This document shows positions 25,810 through 34,901 of a stretch of DNA of 64,000 nucleotides, piece after piece. Each line of letters opens with the position of its first letter. Positions within the stretch are counted from its first letter, which is position 1. The notes beneath the pieces were generated by a model. That model had not been told where the DNA came from. It searched no databases and saw nothing but the letters and a program-made list of their open reading frames with translations. The translations under genes were made by a program, and so were the position numbers. Origin of the DNA: Deinococcales bacterium (GTDB taxonomy: Bacteria > Deinococcota > Deinococci > Deinococcales > JAAFIG01); assembly GCA_013298595.1 (NCBI GenBank), contig JAAFIG010000007.1, forward strand, positions 94,086-158,085, in the 5' to 3' direction.

Positions 25810-26376
25810 GTGAATACCAAACAAAAAATCCTTGAAACCGCCCTTGTATTATTTAACCAAGAAAGCATAAACCAAGTCACCACCAACCACATCGCTGCCA
25901 CCCTTGGTATCAGCCCAGGCAACCTTTACTACCATTACCGCAATAAAGAAGATATTATCCGAGCTTTATTCAACGATTTTGACCAACGCACCGAAGCAAT
26001 TTTTGTGCTTCCAGAAGATAGACTCCCAAACCTAAGCGACCTCGAGAGTCTTATTGAAGCTAATTTTGAAATCCAATGGCAATACCGTTTTTTATTCCGT
26101 GACCTGCTTGGTTTGCTGCGCCGCGACCCAGAACTCGAGATGACTTACCGACAGCATCGGCAAAGAGGGTTTGAAGGCAACCGTGAACTGATTCGCATTT
26201 TTGCTGCCAATGGAGTGATTGCTCCAATCAAAGACGATAATGACCTTGATGTATTAACCCGCCTGATTTGGTTGGTCAGCGACTTCTGGATATCCTCGCT
26301 TGAACTTGGAGGCGAGCCAATCACCCAAAAAACATTTCAACTCGGTGTGGCTTTACTGCGTCGCATTGCACAATAA
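25810..26376 (+). CDS. TetR family transcriptional regulator (autorepressor of the cassette)
   Basis: The 188-residue protein is read from GTG 25810, with CGGAGATTA upstream. The helix-turn-helix is TTNHIAATLGISPGNLYYHY, and the family-typical YRNKEDIIRALF follows. Its C-terminal half resembles regulators with a TetR_C_33-like domain. It lies directly behind the palindromic operator and is first of a five-gene run on the plus strand. Confidence 0.92.
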   Translation: MNTKQKILETALVLFNQESINQVTTNHIAATLGISPGNLYYHYRNKEDIIRALFNDFDQRTEAIFVLPEDRLPNLSDLESLIEANFEIQWQYRFLFRDLLGLLRRDPELEMTYRQHRQRGFEGNRELIRIFAANGVIAPIKDDNDLDVLTRLIWLVSDFWISSLELGGEPITQKTFQLGVALLRRIAQ

Positions 26377-26481
26377 GTAAAACAACCAGAATCTTTTGAT
26401 CATCCATGTGGCTCTAACCAGACCATAGCAGTTACCCCATTGTTTCTTTCGCCCTCTCAAAGCACAAAAAGGAGTGAACAG

Positions 26482-27219
26482 ATGCAAAATTTAACCCAAC
26501 CCGCCTTGCCAATCCCCCGCCCAAATCTTCAAACTGCGCCAATCACCGCTGTTTTGCTGATTTTAATACCCATTACTTTTACACTGGTTTTTACTCTGCT
26601 TAGTACAAGTTTTGAATACCCAGATATTTTGCGTAAACCTGTCCCCTATGTTCTCGAGCGATTTACAGCTGGCGGAGCAGGTCTGATAGCCTTATGGTAC
26701 GGAATGTTTGTTTCTGCCTTGGCGTTTATTGGCATTCCGCTTTTAACCCGTCGGTTATTTCCCCAACCAAACCTGCTGCTTGACCTAGGCACGATTTTTG
26801 GTGTGTTGGCAGGCTTAGTACAAGCCCTTGGTTTTGCTCGATGGATTTTTCTTGTACCTGCACTGGCATCTGCCCATATAAACCCAAGCTCGAGTGATGC
26901 GACCAAAGCCGCCATTGCCGTTGTCTTTGATGCTTTTAATCATTATGCAGGCATTGGTATTGGTGAGCATCTTGGGTACTTATTCACAGCCCTCTGGACA
27001 CTCTCCATTTGCACTGCACTGGTGTCGCGTTCAAAGTGGCTTGGTTTTTCAGGTGCTATCTTTGCCATTGGCATTCTTGCAGGGTTGCTCGAGCCAATCG
27101 GCTTTGCTTGGGCAGGCACAATCAATGCGCTTTCCTACATTGCATGGTCGGTTTGGATGGTGGTTTTTGGCATCACCATCTGGCGAATCAAACGACCAAA
27201 CTTAGGGGCAACTTCATGA
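26482..27219 (+). CDS. DUF4386-like multipass membrane protein
   Basis: The 245-residue protein from ATG 26482 is preceded by AAAAAGGAGTG. About six membrane segments are visible, such as ITAVLLILIPITFTLVFTLL and LGFSGAIFAIGILAGLLEPI. GxxxGLxQALGFxRW and HYAGIGIGEHLGYLFTALW resemble DUF4386 proteins. The function is unknown. It overlaps the next gene as ATGA. Confidence 0.75.
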   Translation: MQNLTQPALPIPRPNLQTAPITAVLLILIPITFTLVFTLLSTSFEYPDILRKPVPYVLERFTAGGAGLIALWYGMFVSALAFIGIPLLTRRLFPQPNLLLDLGTIFGVLAGLVQALGFARWIFLVPALASAHINPSSSDATKAAIAVVFDAFNHYAGIGIGEHLGYLFTALWTLSICTALVSRSKWLGFSGAIFAIGILAGLLEPIGFAWAGTINALSYIAWSVWMVVFGITIWRIKRPNLGATS

Positions 27220-27608
27220 ACTGGTTTGTGGCTAATTTCAAATGGATCATGCTAATTTCAGGCATCCTTACCGCCACCATGATATACGCTGTGATTGCCC
27301 CTCAAGCCGCCCTTAATTCCACCTTTGGCGCAAGCCTCGAAGATTCACTTGCCGAGATTGTTGTTCGCAATTGGGGCGCATTGATTACCCTGATTGGCGC
27401 ATCCCTGATGTACGGTGCGTTTGCTCTAAAATACCGTCCGTTAATACTGGTCATGGCAGGAGTCAGCAAACTTGTTTTTATCACGCTGGTTTTGACGTAT
27501 GGAACGGCTTACCTTGGTCAACAAGCAGGTTTTATCATTGGTCTTGATGCTTTGATGGTTGTGCTTTACACAGTTTATTTGCTCAATGCTCGAGTAGAGC
27601 CATCATGA
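27216..27608 (+). CDS. Small four-helix membrane protein
   Basis: The 130-residue protein MNWFVANFKWIMLISGILTA has four predicted membrane segments (about residues 8-28, 49-67, 73-95, 100-122). No motif is recognised. ATGA overlaps with both neighbours show tight translational coupling in the cassette. Confidence 0.75.
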   Translation: MNWFVANFKWIMLISGILTATMIYAVIAPQAALNSTFGASLEDSLAEIVVRNWGALITLIGASLMYGAFALKYRPLILVMAGVSKLVFITLVLTYGTAYLGQQAGFIIGLDALMVVLYTVYLLNARVEPS

Positions 27609-28171
27609 ATACCATTCAGGCTTTTCCAAACTGGCAGTTCTGGCTGATATGGTTTCTAGCTTTCTTGGCTTTCCCAATCGGTGGGGTACTTGCTAAAGCC
27701 TTGGTAGGCGCAATCAATAATCCAGTAGCGGCTTTGTTCGGTGGTTTACTGATGGGCTTGGTTCTTGGACTGGCACAATGGCTGGTGCTGAGGCAACAAT
27801 TCTCCATCTCCTTCATTTGGGTTCTGGCAACAGGGTTTGGCATGGCAATCGGGCTTTTCTTGAGTCAGATTTTTTTGGGCAGCCAAACAATAGGTCAGGA
27901 TTTACTTTGGCGCGGTTTGATCACTGGTTTAGCCCTTGGATTAGCCCAAGGTTTGGTGCTTTACAACCTCGAGTTCCCACTTTTTCACAGCCTGATTTGG
28001 GTTATCACGATTGGTCTGAGTTGGAGTCTGGGGTGGTTCATCACCCGTGCTGTTGGAGTTGACTTAACGCCACAATGGACGGTTTTTGGTTCGACTGGCG
28101 CATGGGCATTTCAAATCATCACTGGATTGCTGATGTACTGGCAAATTCTAAGTACACAAGGAGCAAAATGA
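27605..28171 (+). CDS. Hydrophobic membrane protein of the cassette
   Basis: This 188-residue protein has about six membrane segments with repeated glycine-rich helices (GLLMGLVLGLAQWLVLRQ and GLITGLALGLAQGLVLYN). The two similar halves suggest an internal duplication. Similar helix patterns occur in uncharacterised Chloroflexota and cyanobacterial proteins. It overlaps genes on both sides by four bases. Confidence 0.72.
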   Translation: MNTIQAFPNWQFWLIWFLAFLAFPIGGVLAKALVGAINNPVAALFGGLLMGLVLGLAQWLVLRQQFSISFIWVLATGFGMAIGLFLSQIFLGSQTIGQDLLWRGLITGLALGLAQGLVLYNLEFPLFHSLIWVITIGLSWSLGWFITRAVGVDLTPQWTVFGSTGAWAFQIITGLLMYWQILSTQGAK

Positions 28172-29127
28172 TTTCCTCAAAACAACCAGAACTGCACGTT
28201 ATTTTTGGTACAGGACCACTCGGCAGATGGACAGCCCATGAATTACTCGCAATGGGTCATCAAGTTCGGATGATTAACCGCAGTGGTCAAGCAAAAGCCA
28301 TACCAATTGGTGCTCAAATACAAAAAGGGGATGCTTATGATGCCCTGAAAAACATTGAAATGACCCAAGGGGCAAGTGCCATTTACCTTTGCGCCCAACC
28401 AGAATATCACCAATGGGAAGGTAATTTTCCAAGGTTGCAAGCCGCGATTTTACAAGCAGCAATAACCAATCGGGCAAAACTCATTGCTGCTGAAAATCTG
28501 TATATGTACGGCAACACCCACGGGGAAATCATTCACGAAGTCTTGCCTCACAATGCCAAAACCAAAAAAGGGCAGATTCGTCAAACCATGACCCAAAGTC
28601 TTTTTGCAGCCCATCAAGCGGGTCAGGCTCGAGTTGCGGCTGTGCGCGGTTCGGATTTCTTTGGACCTAATGACCGAATTTATGGCGATAACATTTTTGC
28701 ACCTGCCTTAGCGGGTAAATCAATCAATGCCATTGGCAGTTTAGATCAACCACACACATTTACTTACACTGTTGATTTTGGCAAAACCCTTGCTGTGGCT
28801 GGAACAAACGATGCTGCCCTCGGGCAAGTCTGGCACGTGCCGAGTAACCCTGCTATCACTCAACGCAATTTCATCAACCTGATTGCCGAAGAAATTCAAA
28901 AACCCATCAAGACCATTTTGGCTACACCCCTGATGGTTCGTGCGCTCGGGCTGTTCAATCCTGGTCTGCGCGAAATGAACGAAATGATGTACCAGTTTAC
29001 CCAACCATTTGTTTTAGATAGCAACAAGATGACCCAGGCTTTTGGTTTACGAGCCACTCCATTACAACAAATCCAAGAAACAATCACATGGGTATTAGCA
29101 AACACGGGTAAAACAGCCACTACTTGA
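28168..29127 (+). CDS. NAD(P)-dependent epimerase/dehydratase family protein
   Basis: The 319-residue protein from ATG 28168 (ATGA overlap) starts with a Rossmann motif, HVIFGTGPLGRWTAHELL, and contains AENLYMYG and AAVRGSDFFGPNDRIYGD, typical of atypical SDRs. It ends the cassette. A longer frame to 28075 is open but lies inside the upstream gene. The substrate is unknown. Confidence 0.85.
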   Translation: MISSKQPELHVIFGTGPLGRWTAHELLAMGHQVRMINRSGQAKAIPIGAQIQKGDAYDALKNIEMTQGASAIYLCAQPEYHQWEGNFPRLQAAILQAAITNRAKLIAAENLYMYGNTHGEIIHEVLPHNAKTKKGQIRQTMTQSLFAAHQAGQARVAAVRGSDFFGPNDRIYGDNIFAPALAGKSINAIGSLDQPHTFTYTVDFGKTLAVAGTNDAALGQVWHVPSNPAITQRNFINLIAEEIQKPIKTILATPLMVRALGLFNPGLREMNEMMYQFTQPFVLDSNKMTQAFGLRATPLQQIQETITWVLANTGKTATT

Positions 29128-29219
29128 GAATTTCCAAACTATTTTTGCTTTGTATTTTGCATACTTCCGACCTAACCACATCATTTAGGCGGAAGTATGC
29201 AAAATCTTTGACTTGGTTT

Positions 29220-32200
29220 TTATCCCACGAGTTGCCGTAACAAAATCGGGTCTTGAATTTCAGAATCTTTTGCCAACATCAGTACCTTAGCAATCACCTC
29301 TGCGGTGCGTGGGTCAGAATCCGCGAACGGCAAGAAAATCCGTCCTCGAGCCTGATTCGGCACTGCCACCAAGCAAATCGCGCCGCCTGGTTGCTGATGC
29401 ACCACAGCACTGCCAAGATGCACGCTGTACCGTCCAATTTGCCCTTCGATGAGTGCCACTGATTTCTCGAGTTTGACATTGCTGATTTTGAGTAATCGCA
29501 GTGTCTCGAGCAACAGCGCTGCTCGCATTTCAGTGGTGCTTTGTGAGGCTTCGGGGTCTACGCCGCCAACATGCGCCACTGAAACCACCAAGTCAATGTC
29601 GCGCATGATTTCCGAGTACAAACGCTTTGGCATACTCTCGAGAGCAAGCGATTCGTAATCGCCGCGTTTGGTGAAATACACTGTGTCAAGGGCGGGTGCT
29701 TCGATTTCGGCTGGTGTTGTCCAACCTTGTTTGCTACTGACATGGGCGGTAATGCCTTCAGCAAAGAATGTACGGCTGGCATCACCTTCATAAGCATTGA
29801 CCACCCAGCCTCTCGAGCCAAGCAATGCAGCACTTTGGCGTTGGTTGATCTGATGTCCTGCGTAACGACTGGACTTGGTTTTCTCGAGTTTTTCAGCATC
29901 GGTTAAGAGGTAGAGTTCCCGAAAAATCTGTTTGAATGGTTGCTGGCGTTTGGCACTAAAAAACGCTCCTTGGAATTCACTCCATTTTTTGCTCTCAAGT
30001 AAATCCACTGGGTGTGCAAGGCGTAAACTCGAGGCTTGAATACCAAGCAATTCGCCAGCCGCACTGACCAAGTTTTTACCATCAGCACTTAAAAACCCCA
30101 TTTGTTTTTCGTCTATAAAAACCAGTTGCTCGAGCATCGGTTTAACAATTGGGTGCTTGGTTAAATCTCGTAATTCCTTAGCAGTAAATTCATCACCGTG
30201 AATCATGGCACGCTCGAGTGAAACTCGCATTCGACTGCGTTGCGTCTCGAGTTCTTTTCGTCTGGCACGAATTTCGATAACGGCTTCGTCTTTTTTTAGA
30301 TTCGCAGGAATATCTTTGAGGGTCTTACCTGCTTTTTGAATCTCGAGCAGTGGTTCGCCATCAGCGGTGACCGATAAAATCAGTTCAATATCGCCTTTTT
30401 TCAGAGTCACAGCGCCTTTAGATAAATCTGCTACGGCTTTTAATTCCATTGCCCACTCAAGCCGCATCGGGTCTGGGTAGCCAGCCGTGCGTGCCAAATT
30501 CTCGAGTCCGATTCGGCTGGCAAGCCGTTCAGATTCTTTGCGTTGTGAACCAAATTGTTTACTTTGTTTTAAGAAGGTTTGTATCACTTCGTAACGTGCT
30601 AAAAGCGCAGCATCTTTGGCTTTGGGCAGTGGTAACAACCCAAGAGCACGCACACTATCTTGATGGCGTTTACTGGTGATACGGGTGATCACTTCCGATT
30701 CAACAAGTTTCCCGAGCATGGCATCGGCAAATTGCTTAGCTCTGGCATGACCCGTACCAGAAGTGATGTACTTGGCAGCATCATAAATTTGTGTCCAATG
30801 TTCAGCGCCTAAGTCCTTATACACCCGATTAAACCATGCCACATCCACAGCACCATCCATTAAATCCTCGGTGGTCAGTGGGGTTAATTGTGCCATCTCG
30901 AGTTTCCAATTTTCCCCTTCGGAATCGGTGCTAAAGCCACCTTCTTTGGTATGCGCCCGCAACCAATACATGCCTTCGGATAAGCCTTTCCAGCCAATGG
31001 TTTTAGCAACAAATTGTGTCCATTGTGGTGCAAACAAACCAAGCTCGAGTAAGCGTTGCTCGAGGATACCAGCTTTTTTCATGGCTTTAGCAAAATCGGT
31101 TTGCGTATCTGTTTTAGCTGGGTAAACAGCTTGTAAAAGGTCTGAAAATACATTCATACGTGGTGCTTCGCCACTATAATAATACCCACTACCACGTGAA
31201 ATATTATCCTTACCAATGGTGGTTAGAATCTGCATTAAACGCGGTAAGCCCTCTAAGAAACGAATGCGACTGGCTGCACCTGTGGCAGCGGTTGGTAAAT
31301 CGCCTCGAGCCAATTCGATCTCGAGAACCCGATTAGCGCATTGCTCGAGTAATGGTTGTAATTGTGGGTAGGTTTTGACTAAATCAGAAGGGGTTTTGAG
31401 TAAATGCTCGGTAAAACCATTGTTGCATTTGACATCTTTTACTGGACGCAGATTCTCCGTACCAATCAGGGCTTCCATGACATCGGTTTGGTTAGCAATG
31501 CCTGCTGCCCAAGCTGGCATTAAGTAATCAAGATTGATAGTACGACGATAATTCCACCATAAACGCAATCCCATACTATGCTCGAGTTGCCAAGTCCGAA
31601 TTTTTTGTGCATTGGTCAATTCAGCTTGACTGGTCGCAATTTTAAGAATAATTGGATTGAGTTTTTTAAATGCCAAATAGGTTTTGTCTTTTTGCAATTT
31701 TTCTTCATCAGGAAGTTCAGCTCCTGCTACAACAAATTTCTTAAAGCCTTGCTCGAGCATTGGAATACTTTGCGCCAATTGATCCTCTAAAATATCCAAG
31801 GCAAAATCGTGCTCGTTAGCGGCTGGGTAGAGTTCTTTGAACCAGTGCAGGATTTGCACCAAATGACTCTCGAGGTTTGCATCGGCTTCTTTGCGTTTTT
31901 TTGGTTTTAAACTCGAGAAATACGTTTTTTGCAACTCGGTATTGGTGATGCCAGGATCATCATTATCGGGGTCGAGATCGTAAACAAAATCTTCGTCGTA
32001 ATAATCATCGTCATCATCGGTATCAGACTTAAACATAAACGAACGAATCGCAATTGCCCGTAGCACCTCGAGTCCATCGCTATCACGTTCTTTAGCAGTA
32101 CGATTCAGAAACCAAGTTGACCACATTTCAGATAATGGAAATTTCTGCCATTGCTCGAGTAGTGTTTCTTCTTTGTTGTGCGTATTTGGCGAACGTAAAT

Positions 32201-34097
32201 ACGCATTCTCAAATGGTTTTTGTTCAACAGTATTACTCCAATTGATTGCATCCACAACCGTTAAACGTTCTTGCCAAATAATTTTCTCGAGCGAAGCTAA
32301 AAATGCCAGTGTGGCAGGTGTGACCAATTCGATTTTTTGTCGCTTAAAAGCAAAAGCTGGGGTACGTAATTGTGGGTCAAACAAACCAAAACCATCTTTT
32401 GGACTCGGTGCGTTTTCCTCGAGCCGCACACGCTCAAGTGCTTTTGCAATTTCCTCGCCCGCTTTTTTCTGTTCGGGGGTTTTAGCCACTTTTAAGCGAG
32501 TTGCGCTGGCACTGGCAAATTCGGCAGGTTGTGCCAAAATTAAACTAATCGTATCTTTACGCACCGAAGCTGTTTTGCGACTTAATTGTTTCTCGAGCGC
32601 AGGAAACTCGTTTTCCTCGAGTAAAACTTTACTTTTTTGCATTGCCTGAAACGCTCTTTCACGCAAGTAATTATCCTTATGGATTAAGGCTGCAACTACC
32701 ATATCCCTAGTTTCAGTATCCCAAGGAGTTTTTTCGGTTAATGCCTCAATCATGCGACGCAAATACCACGGATCGAGTTGATCTTTATAAGGCAGCATCA
32801 AACGCACATCTTGCCCCGAAAGCAAATCAAACATTTGCCGAGTAATTTCGCTCGGTTCAACCGAAACATCGCCCAACCATGTTTCTGGGGCTTTACACTT
32901 GGTAGCAACTGCAAAACGCTCGAGATAACGCTGCATGGTTTTAAACGAAGCACTGCTTTGCTCGGAAGTTTCGTGAGGTAACACCACAACTTGCCGAGCC
33001 TTGATTGCCACAGCATCATCGGTATCAAAAAGGGCTGCCAGAATATCTGGGTGTGTGTTCAAATCAAAAGTACGCAATAACTCGAGAGCCAGAAAACGGT
33101 ACTTTGCCTCTTTGTGCTTCAGCCACGGCAGCGCCAGTGATTGTGCCTCTTCGAGATTCTGCACTGCCAAGGCATAAATAGCCAAATACAACTCGAGCAA
33201 GGTTGGAGTGCCTTTGAGATTTTTGGCAATTGTCTGATTAGCCTTTGGATTCTCGAGCCGTGCAATAAAATCCTTTAAGGCATTCTCAAGCACCTTTGGC
33301 GTTGGTTCTGGTGGTAAGGCAGGTAAATACCCAACTGCCCATTGCACACTCGAGGAAAAACGCAGCAGATCCTCTTTTAGAATAAGTTTAAGCATCCGTA
33401 ATAACGCAGTTGGATGTGCAACACCGATTTTATTAAAAATACTTTGCCGCAAACCTTCTTGGCGTTGCGCGGCAAGCAAGATTTTCTCGAGCAAATCCCA
33501 ACCTTCAACGCGGTTAGACCGAATCAACACTTGAATCACATGATCGCCCATGATTGCCACAGGATGCTCGTTCTTAGCCGCCGCCATCATGATCTGAAAA
33601 ACAGCATCATTGCCCGCATCCACCGCTGCTGTATAAACACCAACACAGTAGTACTGAAAAGACCACTCGTAGGCTGCATACTCGGCGAACCATTCAAGTG
33701 GTTGATCAAAAGCACCAAGGTACTCGAACCACCCTTTGGCTTGTTCGGCTTGCACGGCAATGCTAGGAGGGGTACTCGAGTGAAAACGATACGTTTCTGG
33801 TGTTTGCACCGCTGCTAGTACTTCGGTATGAAAGCGCGGAAACCATGCAGTCAGTACCAAAGCAAAATCTTGACTCGAGATTTGAGCAAACGCATTTTGG
33901 GCAGCCAGAACAAATTTGTTACGTAACTCGTAATCATCAAAGTGCAAATCTTCGCCTTTAGCATCAAGGCTAAGATAATCCAAAGTAACTTGCACCAAAT
34001 GCTTAGGCAATTTTTGTATCCGCTGAGCCACCAGCGCATCAGCGTTTTTGATCCGAGCAGCTTCAACGATTTTCTGTGCATCTTCGCGCTTGAGCAT
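29220..34097 (-). CDS. Giant DUF4132 protein with HEAT-like repeats
   Basis: The 1,625-residue protein has a long alpha-solenoid N-terminal half with repeated segments such as KEAKYRFLALELLRTFDL and KDNYLRERAFQAMQKSK. An acidic stretch near residues 688-715 is almost all Asp, Glu and Tyr. The C-terminal DUF4132 region ends RGRIFLPFADSDPRTAEVIA and DPILLRQLVG. The family includes E. coli YehI (MolR-related); its function is unresolved. It follows the small gene at 34098 without any gap. Its last 73 bases are duplicated at 25537-25609. It is rich in CTCGAG (36 copies). Confidence 0.88.
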   Translation of the reverse strand: MLKREDAQKIVEAARIKNADALVAQRIQKLPKHLVQVTLDYLSLDAKGEDLHFDDYELRNKFVLAAQNAFAQISSQDFALVLTAWFPRFHTEVLAAVQTPETYRFHSSTPPSIAVQAEQAKGWFEYLGAFDQPLEWFAEYAAYEWSFQYYCVGVYTAAVDAGNDAVFQIMMAAAKNEHPVAIMGDHVIQVLIRSNRVEGWDLLEKILLAAQRQEGLRQSIFNKIGVAHPTALLRMLKLILKEDLLRFSSSVQWAVGYLPALPPEPTPKVLENALKDFIARLENPKANQTIAKNLKGTPTLLELYLAIYALAVQNLEEAQSLALPWLKHKEAKYRFLALELLRTFDLNTHPDILAALFDTDDAVAIKARQVVVLPHETSEQSSASFKTMQRYLERFAVATKCKAPETWLGDVSVEPSEITRQMFDLLSGQDVRLMLPYKDQLDPWYLRRMIEALTEKTPWDTETRDMVVAALIHKDNYLRERAFQAMQKSKVLLEENEFPALEKQLSRKTASVRKDTISLILAQPAEFASASATRLKVAKTPEQKKAGEEIAKALERVRLEENAPSPKDGFGLFDPQLRTPAFAFKRQKIELVTPATLAFLASLEKIIWQERLTVVDAINWSNTVEQKPFENAYLRSPNTHNKEETLLEQWQKFPLSEMWSTWFLNRTAKERDSDGLEVLRAIAIRSFMFKSDTDDDDDYYDEDFVYDLDPDNDDPGITNTELQKTYFSSLKPKKRKEADANLESHLVQILHWFKELYPAANEHDFALDILEDQLAQSIPMLEQGFKKFVVAGAELPDEEKLQKDKTYLAFKKLNPIILKIATSQAELTNAQKIRTWQLEHSMGLRLWWNYRRTINLDYLMPAWAAGIANQTDVMEALIGTENLRPVKDVKCNNGFTEHLLKTPSDLVKTYPQLQPLLEQCANRVLEIELARGDLPTAATGAASRIRFLEGLPRLMQILTTIGKDNISRGSGYYYSGEAPRMNVFSDLLQAVYPAKTDTQTDFAKAMKKAGILEQRLLELGLFAPQWTQFVAKTIGWKGLSEGMYWLRAHTKEGGFSTDSEGENWKLEMAQLTPLTTEDLMDGAVDVAWFNRVYKDLGAEHWTQIYDAAKYITSGTGHARAKQFADAMLGKLVESEVITRITSKRHQDSVRALGLLPLPKAKDAALLARYEVIQTFLKQSKQFGSQRKESERLASRIGLENLARTAGYPDPMRLEWAMELKAVADLSKGAVTLKKGDIELILSVTADGEPLLEIQKAGKTLKDIPANLKKDEAVIEIRARRKELETQRSRMRVSLERAMIHGDEFTAKELRDLTKHPIVKPMLEQLVFIDEKQMGFLSADGKNLVSAAGELLGIQASSLRLAHPVDLLESKKWSEFQGAFFSAKRQQPFKQIFRELYLLTDAEKLEKTKSSRYAGHQINQRQSAALLGSRGWVVNAYEGDASRTFFAEGITAHVSSKQGWTTPAEIEAPALDTVYFTKRGDYESLALESMPKRLYSEIMRDIDLVVSVAHVGGVDPEASQSTTEMRAALLLETLRLLKISNVKLEKSVALIEGQIGRYSVHLGSAVVHQQPGGAICLVAVPNQARGRIFLPFADSDPRTAEVIAKVLMLAKDSEIQDPILLRQLVG
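29222..29294. repeat. Right copy of the 73-bp direct repeat (functional 3' end of the DUF4132 gene)
   Basis: This copy forms the last codons and TAA stop of the DUF4132 gene. With the copy at 25537-25609 it brackets 3.6 kb holding the TetR-membrane-epimerase cassette. The arrangement is like an island that entered a gene's 3' end. Confidence 0.9.
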
Positions 34098-34538
34098 TTA
34101 GCCTCCCGCCAACGCCACAAGGCGTAGGAACATGATTTCTTGGTTGTACTCGAGATTGACCACATCGGTTAAACGCTCGATTTGGTTATCACCATAAAAG
34201 GCGTAATACAAACCATCGGCAAACGCCTGAATTGCTACTTGAATCGCCTCATCAGTATTCACGTCTTGCTTAAATTCTTGCCCACCCAAACTGATTTTGC
34301 CAGTCTCGGCAGCCTCGAGTAATTGGTTTTCGGTTAACACCCGTAAAAACTGATTATCAGTTTGGCGAGTGCGAAAAGCATCCACCTCAAGCGCCACAAT
34401 GCGTTCAATCAGTTCTTGTAAGGTTGGTTGCATTGAAAAATTGCCAATGCTGTATTCGCGTGTCGTGAGGGCTTTTTTGCGACCAAGTTGTTTGACGGTC
34501 AGCGTTAAGTTGACAGTAATCCCAGTTGATAAGTCCAT
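34098..34538 (-). CDS. Small protein upstream of and coupled to the DUF4132 gene
   Basis: The product has 146 residues from ATG 34538. TAGGA is seven bases before it, while ATG 34544 would be too close to that site. It starts MDLSTGITVNLTLTVKQLGR and contains a helical middle (LQELIERIVALEVDAFRTRQ). The stop TAA is immediately followed by the DUF4132 ATG, so the two are made together and may form a complex. No known family was recognised. Confidence 0.75.
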   Translation of the reverse strand: MDLSTGITVNLTLTVKQLGRKKALTTREYSIGNFSMQPTLQELIERIVALEVDAFRTRQTDNQFLRVLTENQLLEAAETGKISLGGQEFKQDVNTDEAIQVAIQAFADGLYYAFYGDNQIERLTDVVNLEYNQEIMFLRLVALAGG

Positions 34539-34901
34539 AATCATATCCTAGCTGTCCATGATGAGTCTAACGTTGGGACGAGTTGGGGTAAAAATATAAA
34601 CACTGCCCTAAAGAAAGCAGTGTTCACAAGTTTTTTCATTGTTCACCTCGAGAAAAATAAGAATTGGGGTTAAATGGCGATTAGCGGATGGTCGAGAAGT
34701 GATGTAGCTCGAGAATTATGCTTACAGCTAAATTATAGAGCTTGGTTTATTATTTGTCAAATTGGGTGTAGAGGCGAGGTACACGAGACCCAATTTGGGT
34801 ATTTCAAAAGTTCTTGGGTAAAAAAACAATCTATTAAGAGTTCAAACATAATCAGATTTAATAACTTGCAATGTAAACAAAAGTAAAATATATTAAATAC
34901 C
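34539..34901. other. AT-rich intergenic region between divergent genes
   Basis: No gene is seen in these 363 bases. They hold the divergent promoters of the DUF4132 operon and the Lrp-LysE operon and one inverted repeat. TAATATAT-like runs at about 34880-34900 may be a -10 region for the Lrp gene. Confidence 0.5.
34758..34797. promoter_or_regulatory. Inverted repeat upstream of the Lrp-type regulator
   Basis: CAAATTGGGT (34758-34767) and ACCCAATTTG (34788-34797) are perfect inverted copies 20 bases apart. The right arm is also the core of the near-palindrome ACCCAATTTGGGT. It may be an operator or an RNA hairpin; no U-run follows. Confidence 0.4.

Noticed and set aside
25537-29294. Cassette as a transposon or prophage
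   Set aside because: There is no transposase, integrase or terminal inverted repeat; only the 73-bp direct repeat supports mobility.
30449-33818. Several plus-strand frames inside the DUF4132 gene
   Set aside because: All are antisense shadows without start signals or recognisable protein patterns.
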